The notes under the pieces: model-generated
Databases searched by the model: none
The model's input: the letters and a program-made list of their open reading frames with translations, nothing else
Told to the model about the DNA's origin: nothing
Origin: Lunularia cruciata
Lineage: Eukaryota; Streptophyta; Marchantiopsida; Lunulariales; Lunulariaceae
Assembly: GCA_948567375.1 (NCBI GenBank)
Contig: OX419756.1
Span: 72,616,333-72,680,332, forward strand
Direction of reading: 5' to 3'
DNA: 64,000 nt
Shown here: positions 57,690 through 64,000 of the stretch, in pieces
Layout: each line of letters begins with the position of its first letter
Numbering within the stretch: position 1 is the first letter of the stretch
Program-made: the position numbers and the translations under genes

Positions 57690-59006
57690 AATGCACAACT
57701 TGATGGACAAATTTTTTAGAATTTGAAAGATGTGGTCACTGAGTTTCAATAAGTTTTTCTAGATGAGTTACACTCAAGAATACCATCAAAAATGAGAGTA
57801 GATTATAAAATTTAGACTTCCTAGGAAGACACCTCCTTGTAAGGCCCCATATTGACTATCACTTCATGAATTAGAGGAGAGTCAAGCTCAAATCAAGGAG
57901 ATGTTAGAAAAAAGGTTTATCCAACCCAATGTATCACCATATTGGGCTCATGTCTTGTTTGTGAAGAAGAAGGACGACATAATGTGCATGTGCATTGACT
58001 ATCATAGCATATGGGGCCCTAATAAATCAAAAAATGGTGAAAAAAAATATTCATTACCTTGCATGGATGACATGTTTGATCAACTCAATGGGGCAAAACA
58101 CTTCATTAAACTTGATCCATGAAGCAGTTACAACCAAATCAAGATCATGGAGGAAGACATACACAAAACTATCTTTTGAACAAGGTATGGTCACTTTGAG
58201 TACCTAGTGATGTAGTTTGGCATCACCAACCCATCAGTCACTTTCATGAGTTTGATGAATGGTATATTTTGTCCATACTTGGATAAATCTGATATCATTT
58301 TCCTTGATGACATCTTAGTCTATAGATAATGATGGAGCACAAGTAACATCAGCAAGAAGTCCTCTAGATTCCATGATATAATCAATTGTATACCAAAATC
58401 TCAAGGTGCAAGTTTTACAAGTTTGAAGTAGACTACTTATTGCATAGAGTAAGTGCAAAAGGTATCTAAATATTAATAGATAAAATAGAGTTCATTCAAA
58501 AATGGGGTCCTCTAAAAGATCAAACTCAACTCAAAACTATCTTGGGGTTGATGAGGCTTTATTGTCAATTTTTCAAGGACTTCTCTAAGGTTGCACAACC
58601 TCTAATGGCACTAGTTGGCAAGGGAAAGAAATGGATGTGGAGAACCGCACAAGAATTGACCTTTAAATAATTGAAAGATGCATTGCTACATGCACCAATC
58701 TTGAAATGGTACCACCCAAACCATCCAATTAAGTTGGCTATAGATGCATCATGCATTGCAATAAGAGTAGTCCTACAACAAGAATGGCATGATGGATGGC
58801 ACCCAATTGCATATGTCTCTCAAAAGCTATTACCGGAAAAATACAACTATCATACCATTGAATGGGAAGGGTTGGTCATTGGTCTTGCAACCAAGCATTG
58901 GAAGCACTTTCTTGACAAGAAGGCATATGTAATTGAGACATACCACAAACCTCTAGTCTACTTTGAGACACAAAAAGATCTATCTTGTCAAAAAATTCAT
59001 GAGTAG
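57690..59006 (+). pseudogene. Element E reverse transcriptase and RNase H
   Basis: Starting at 57690, the plus strand carries a Ty3-type RT: MLEKRFIQPNVSPYWAHVLFVKKKD (57901), CIDYHSI, then LPCMDDMFDQLNGAKHFIKLDP (first catalytic Asp) and, in other frames, a GITNPSVTF-like block and ILDDILVYR-like block (about 58290-58325). RNase H is at 58671-59006 with LAIDASCIAIRVVLQQEWHDGWHPIAYVSQKL and the Y-H-K-P-L block. Stops and shifts throughout. It continues across element F to the integrase at 63430. Confidence 0.75.
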
Positions 59007-59301
59007 AGTGGAGACAACGGTTCAACATGACAATCATATATACAAAAGGCAACTTTGCAACTTGCAAATGCATTTATATGTATGCTTATGGCAAACAATC
59101 TAGTAGCAAAAGTCAAGATGAACCTAGAATTTTGGCCAAGTGTAACAATATGGAGTTTAGAGACGAAGTTAGTCAGGCTTACAAAGTAGAGAATAATACA
59201 AAATAGCCTAGAATATTCTAGAAGCATCTAAAAAGCTTCTTGGGAAGCTTCCCAACTAGTTAACTTGCGGCCTAGGAGATTTCGAGCCGCCTACTGGGAG
59301 C

Positions 59302-60633
59302 TTGATTAGTTCCAATGGGATTGAAGGCTCGACCTATGCAAGTTTGCTTCACTTGCAAGGTACAATATCTAATCGGGGTTGTAGGATTTTGGTTGATTCT
59401 GGAAGTTCAGAGAATTGCATATCTATGCAAGTAGCAAAGGAATTAGGTATTCCTATCAAGCCAGTGATTGGAAGTAGTTTGATGATGGCGGATGGTAGAA
59501 AAGGTTCTGCATTCCGCACCTCGCATCCTGTTACCTTCAAGATTGGGAAGGAGTATTTGGAGTGTATGAGGTTTGTAGTAGCACCTCTACACTATGATAT
59601 CATTCTGGGTCTACCTTGGCTTGAACGTCATAAGGTTCAATTTGATTGGACCCGACGTCAAATTCAAGTACAACACCAAGGTAGGAATTTCCGATTAGGT
59701 TGTCTGGCACCTTTGGGTAAGACACCTAAGAATAGTCAGTCCCAAGATGGGAAGTTTGTTGAGAAGGAAGCCATAGAGCAAATCTGGAAGGGAGATGAGT
59801 CCCAAGATGGGAAGTTTGCCAAGAAGGCAACCATGGAGCAAGCTTGGAAGAGAGATGAGTCCCTAGAAGGGAAGTTTGTTAATGAAGCAGCCATAAAGCA
59901 AGCTTTGGAGGAAGATAAGTCTGTATTTGCGGTGTGGATCAAGCCGATTGCACAAGAACAATCTGAGGAGGGCCAGGTGCCGCATCAAGCAATGGTTGAT
60001 CGGATAGTTCAGGAGTTTGCAGATGTGTTTCCAGATGATCTGCCAAAGGGATTACCCTCTGATCGAGGTATGCCCTTCAAGATTGAGTTATTGTCAGGGA
60101 GTACTCCAGTGAGTAGACCAATCTATTGGCTCTCACCAAAGGAGTTGGAGGAGTTGCAAACAACACTTACAAAGTTGTTGGAGAAGGATTTCATACAACA
60201 TGGTACCTCTCCGTGGGGAGCACCGGTACTATTTGTTCCAAAGAAGGATGGAGGACTTCGTTTCTGTATTGATTACCGTGGGCTTAATAAGCAAACTGTG
60301 AAGAATGCATATCCCTTGCCTCGGATTGACAACCTGCTTGACCAATTAAGTGGAGCACGCTACTTTTCCAAGCTGGATCTTCGTAGCGGCTATTGGCAAA
60401 TTCCTATTGAAGGAGAGGACGTGCAAAAGACTGCCTTTTGCACAAGGTATGGACATTTTGAGTGGAGAGTTCTACCATTCGGACTCACTAATACTCCAGC
60501 AGTCTTCATGGATCAAATGCATCGGGTTTTGGAGGGACTATTGGATCAGCCCGTGGTAGTGTTCTTAGATGATATCTTAATCTATAGTAGGATAGAGGCA
60601 GAACATAGGAATCATGTGCGAGAAGTCCTGTGA
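59302..60633 (+). pseudogene. Element F protease, peptide repeats and RT (open 443 codons)
   Basis: The protease has the complete [13 protein letters not shown] loop (Asp at residue 32) and GLPWLERHK (about residues 103-111). The linker has three repeat units (about residues 143-205). RT follows with [47 protein letters not shown], and [11 protein letters not shown] at about residues 421-431. It ends at a TGA (60631-60633) in a codon that is AGA in element C, so RT continues past it to 60900. It serves as the family reference in this window, but it is not a functional gene. Confidence 0.85.
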
Positions 60634-61590
60634 TGACTACGACAGTGGAAATTTTACTGCAAGAAGTCAAAGTGTGCTTTTTGGCAAAAGGAGGTTACCT
60701 TCTTGGGTCATAAGATCTCATCAGAGGGGATCAAGATAGAAGAAGAGAAGATCAAGGCCATTACTGATTGGCCTCCCCCAAAGGATGCTACAGAAGTAGG
60801 AGCATTCAATGGATTGGCCAGTTTTTACCAACGGTTCATCCACTATTATGCTCACGTGGCTGCACCATTGACTAACCTCTTGGGAAAGAACTTGAGCTTC
60901 TAGTGGACCACCAAGCATGAAGAAGCATTCCAAAAGTTAAAGCATATGGTGTCTTCAAGACCTATTCTTCAACCATATGATCCTCAACTACCTTGTGTGG
61001 TTGATTTTGATGCTTCTAACTTTGCAATTGGAGCTGTGTTGCAACATGAATTTCCAGATGGACTACATCCTATTGCCTTTGTGTCTTGCCGACTAAATAT
61101 AGCTGAAAGAAATTACTCTGCTCGAGATCGGGAACAACTTGCCATGGTATATGCCACCAAGGTATGGAGGCATTATCTCTTGGGGAAACAAGTGATCATG
61201 CAAACTGATCACAAACCATTGTTGTAGACCTTACATTTGGAGGAAGAGCAATTCCAATTGTTTGACATCAAACTTGAGTACAAACCAGGTTGGTTCCATG
61301 TCATCCCCGATGCTCTATCACGACAACCTGATTTAAAGGATCTTCCTTTCATCACGGCGGCAATTACAACGGTGTCCATTGATCCTAAGGTCCATAATGA
61401 GTTTCAATCAGCTCTACAACAAGATCCCTTCTTCCAAATGGTACACGGTCGTCTGACAGCACGCGACAAGGAGTACAACACCTTCTCTTTCAAGGAAGGC
61501 CTTTTCTCCATGCAGACCAGATCTATGTTCCAGCCAAAGGTGATCTTCAACTTGTGCGCCTTCAAGAAGCCCATGATTTACCAATAGCTG
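60634..61590 (+). pseudogene. Element F RT end and RNase H
   Basis: After the TGA the same frame resumes with FWQKEVT and [27 protein letters not shown], then stops at TAG 60901. RNase H ([19 protein letters not shown]) runs 60946-61227, ending in a TAG inside the TDHKPLL block. 61237-61587 has the tether (PDALSRQPD) and then shifts frame. Confidence 0.8.
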
Positions 61591-62865
61591 GTCACATGGG
61601 AGTGGACAAGACCTTGGGCACCCTCCAACGCCAATGGTGGTGGCCCAACATGACATGAGATGTTTGAGACTTTGTTCAATCATGTGAAAGTTGCCAACGG
61701 AACAAGGCCAGCAACCAGAAGCCGAGTGGACTCCTTCAACCACTCGCCATTCCATCCACTTGTTGGGAGCATGTGAGCTTGGATCTCATCACATCCTTGC
61801 AAAGACAAAACAAGGACACACCACAATTGTGGTGTTTGTGGATAAACTTAGTAAGCAAATCCACTTGGCACCAACTTGTGATACCGTGGATGCTCTAACC
61901 TTAGTGCAAATCTACTTCGACAATGTCTTCAAGCATCATGGGATGCCATGTGTACTCATCTCCGACCAAGATCCTTGATTTACCGGGAAGTTTTGGCAAG
62001 CACTCTTCCAGATACTCGGCACCAAGCTTGCTTTATCCATGGCCTATCATCCTCAAACTGATGGACAAATCGAACACGCCAATTGTACATTGGAGGATAT
62101 GTTGTGGGCCTTTGTCAATGTCCACCATACCAACTAGGATGAATGTCTTGCAGCTACAGAATTTGCCTACAACAATTCCAAATAGGCAAGCACCGGATTT
62201 TCTCCCTTCTTTCTCAATTTTGGCCAAGATCGGCTTGTTCCATATTCTCTTCTTGCTCCCCCTCCCTCTCAGGTTCCTCATACTTCTACATTCGTGACCA
62301 CTATATCCCAATCTCTCCAACAAGCCAAATCTCACCTCCTTGTTGCTCAAAATTGCCAAAAACAATATGCAGACCATCATTGTCGTGATCTCACCTTTGA
62401 AGTTGGTGATAAAGTTATGCTATCCTCTAGTAACCTCCCTCTCCCACTTGATACCCAAGTTTGTAAACTTGCTCCTAATTGGATAGGACCCTTTGATATC
62501 ACCCACATTATCTCTCCTGTTGCTTATCGACTTGCCTTACCTTGTCACATGCGTATCCATCCTATCTTTCATGTTTCCAAGTTAAAACCCTTTGTTCCTA
62601 ACCCTTCTTCCTTTTCCTCTCGAATCCAACCTCCCCCTCTTCCTATCCCTATCAATGATCATGAGGAATACGAAGTTGATCGTATTCTTGCGCGTCGCCA
62701 TATTCAACGAGCAACATACGGAGTACAAGGTCCTTTGGAAAGGGTATCCCCTTCATGATGCCACATGGGAACCTCTTTCTCACCTCCAAAATGCACATAT
62801 GGCCATCAAGGACTTCGAAGCTTTACTGGCGATGAGGACGTCACCAACTAGTGGCGGGGGAATAT
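61570..62865 (+). pseudogene. Element F integrase and chromodomain
   Basis: The zinc-finger region is frameshifted at 61570-61720, where cysteines of the HHCC finger can be seen as ESCQRNKASN-like text. The core has LSKQIHLAPTCDTVDALTLVQIYFDNVFKHHGMP and, at 62040-62095, HPQTDGQIEHANCTLED with the catalytic Glu preserved. The C-terminal segment 62294-62758 has NWIGPFDITHIISPVAYRLALP and HVSKLKPFV, then the chromodomain start (YEVDRILARRHIQR); its second half (EYKVLWKGYPLHDATWEPLSHL) is in another frame after a small deletion near 62708. Confidence 0.85.
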
Positions 62866-63287
62866 GTAACAATATGGAGTTTAGAGATGAAGTTAGTCGG
62901 GCTTACAAAGTAGAGAATAATACAAAATAGCCTAGAATATTCTAGAAGCATCTCAAAAGCTTCTTGGGAAGCTTCCCAACTAGTTAACTTGTGCCCTAAG
63001 CAGGTAGCTTCTAGAAGGAAGCTTCTAGAAGCTTCTAACTAGCTTAGCTTGCACGCCAAGTAGGCGGCTTCTAGAAGAAAGCTTCTTGAGAAGCTTCCTA
63101 GTTAACTTGGCTTGCACTCCAAGAAAGCGGCTCAAGGAAGCTTCTTGAGAAGCTTCAAGAGTCTTATATGCTACCTATAAATACCAAGGCCAAAGCTCAT
63201 GCTAAGCATTCGGTGTTTTCCCTCATTCAAGTGTCCCAATGTGAGTTTCCATTCTCCTATTTCTCTCCTCGGTTTTAGTCTTTTATA
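62865..63287 (+). repeat. 3' LTR of element F
   Basis: TGTAACAATATGG ... TCTTTTATA. A perfect four-pentamer heat-shock array, GAAGCTTCTAGAAGCTTC, lies at 63018-63035 and the TATA box at about 63176-63183. Three roughly 61-bp U3 units are visible. Confidence 0.88.
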
Positions 63288-63292
63288 CCAAG

Positions 63293-64000
63293 GATTCTTA
63301 TTGCTACAAAGATTGATCCACAAATTGTAGGAGCTCAATCATCCAAAGGCATAACCAATCCTCCAAGGATTCACCTTTCATAATAGCAAGTTATGGATCT
63401 CTGATGCCTTAGACCTTAAAACTACTATCCTAACAGAATTTCATTGTAGGTCATGTTGGAGTGGACAAGACCTTAGATGCAGTCAAGCACCATTACTTTA
63501 GCCCAAAATGAGCAACAATGTGATGGAGTATATTCAAATTTTTCTACTTTATCAACAAAATAATCCTCTAATCAGGCTCTCACATGACTCCTTCAACCCC
63601 TCCCTACTCTACACAATGTTGGGAATAGGTTAGCATGGATCTAGTTTTTGAATTGCCCAAGACCACCTCAGGGTTTGACTCCATTGTAGTCTTTGTAGAC
63701 CGACTCAACAGAATGATTCATATGTGTCCTACAACAAAGGACATGATTGCTCTACAATTAGCTCAATTGTACTTAGATGTAGTCTTTTCTCACCATGGTC
63801 TATCTTGAGTGCTCATCACCAATCAAGGCACTCAATTCACTATTTTGTTTTGGAGAACACTCTTTGGCATCTTAAAACCAAACTAACCATGTCTATGGCC
63901 TACAATCTACAAACCAATGGACAAACAAAGTGGGCTAATTGCTCTATTGATTGCATGCTTCATGGCTTCACCTTATTTTTATTGGTGTAATTTTCCTACA
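63293..64000 (+). pseudogene. Element E integrase, running off the window
   Basis: The plus strand shows GHVGVDKTLDAVKHHYFSPK (zinc-finger and linker) at about 63445-63510, then VSMDLVFELPKTTSGFDSIVVFVDRLNRMIH (core, first catalytic Asp) at about 63630-63725, LYLDVVFSHHGL, and a block related to N-L-Q-T-N-G-Q-T-K near 63905, where the catalytic Glu is again Lys. Stops occur between blocks. It continues the RNase H end at 59006 across element F. Confidence 0.7.

Larger units (their letters stand above)
59141..63287 (+). mobile_element. Element F: Ty3/gypsy chromovirus lacking most of the 5' LTR, primer site and gag
   Basis: The 3' LTR (62865-63287, 423 bp) is complete; the 5' LTR stops after about 130 bp (59141-59272) and joins directly to the sequence just before the protease. 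The outer ends and the perfect target duplication CCAAG (59136-59140, 63288-63292) are intact, so the 2-kb loss happened inside an inserted copy. This is the best kept coding copy: protease to RT is open for 443 codons. Stops at 60631, 60901 and 61225 and frameshifts in the integrase inactivate the remainder. Confidence 0.9.
50941..64000 (+). mobile_element. Element E: old Ty3/gypsy element, split by three insertions
   Basis: The pieces 50941-51372, 57671-59135 and 63293-64000 form one decayed element in correct order: protease, reverse transcriptase with RNase H, then integrase running off the window end. They are separated by a solo LTR containing element D (target duplication ATGGG at 51368-51372 and 57666-57670) and by element F (CCAAG at 59136-59140 and 63288-63292). 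Its proteins differ clearly from the A-F chromovirus family, so this is another Ty3/gypsy lineage. Neither LTR is in view. Confidence 0.75.

Noticed and set aside
1-64000. CRISPR arrays, bacterial operons, rRNA genes
   Set aside because: The window is eukaryotic nuclear DNA with spliced genes; repeats found are LTRs, U3 units and LINE ends. I could not identify any tRNA or rRNA gene by eye, but I cannot rule out a tRNA without a covariance search.

Overview
This window looks like nuclear DNA of a land plant, probably a seed-free lineage (bryophyte, lycophyte or fern). That is inference. The basis is (i) spliced plant-type genes with short introns, including a DCAF8-type WD40 gene; (ii) a tandem trio of NXPE-like membrane proteins, a family I associate with non-flowering plants, algae and animals rather than angiosperms; and (iii) dense chromodomain Ty3/gypsy elements plus a LINE with a cysteine-rich 3' part. 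No species can be named from the sequence alone.

Layout. 1-14.0 kb is a nest of transposable elements. An old LINE reverse-transcriptase locus (6016-6733 and 12358-13990) is split by Ty3/gypsy element C (6734-12352, TSD GTCAA). To its left lies element B (+ strand), whose integrase is invaded by element A (- strand) and by an unrelated solo LTR (4186-4771). 14.0-19.5 kb holds a five-coding-exon DCAF8-like WD40 gene (+). 20.9-24.7 kb is a decayed Ty1/copia element (-) with tandemly multiplied LTR ends. 24.7-28.8 kb holds a decayed Mutator-like transposase (-). 30.1-36.8 kb is a head-to-tail array of three NXPE-like genes (-), each with one intron after an N-terminal membrane anchor. 38.5-42.5 kb is an unrecognised multi-exon coiled-coil gene (+). 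43.0-49.1 kb has several 3' ends of the same LINE, one split by a second solo LTR (43306-44053), plus palindromes. 50.9-64.0 kb is a second nest: an old Ty3/gypsy element E is split by a solo LTR (TSD ATGGG), which is itself split by element D (51465-57147); E is split again by element F (59141-63287, TSD CCAAG).

Elements A, B, C, D and F are one chromovirus family: LTR mostly about 410-425 bp beginning TGTAACAATATGG, iMet-type primer binding site, gag with CCHC knuckle, protease, reverse transcriptase/RNase H, integrase, chromodomain. Two features stand out. The U3 is built from about 61-bp tandem units carrying canonical heat-shock-element arrays just upstream of a TATA box. A tandemly repeated peptide lies between protease and reverse transcriptase.

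The host genes lie in three islands between the nests: a CUL4-type substrate receptor candidate, a cluster of likely Golgi glycan-modifying enzymes or pseudoenzymes, and a coiled-coil protein. Nothing in the sequence links the three functionally.
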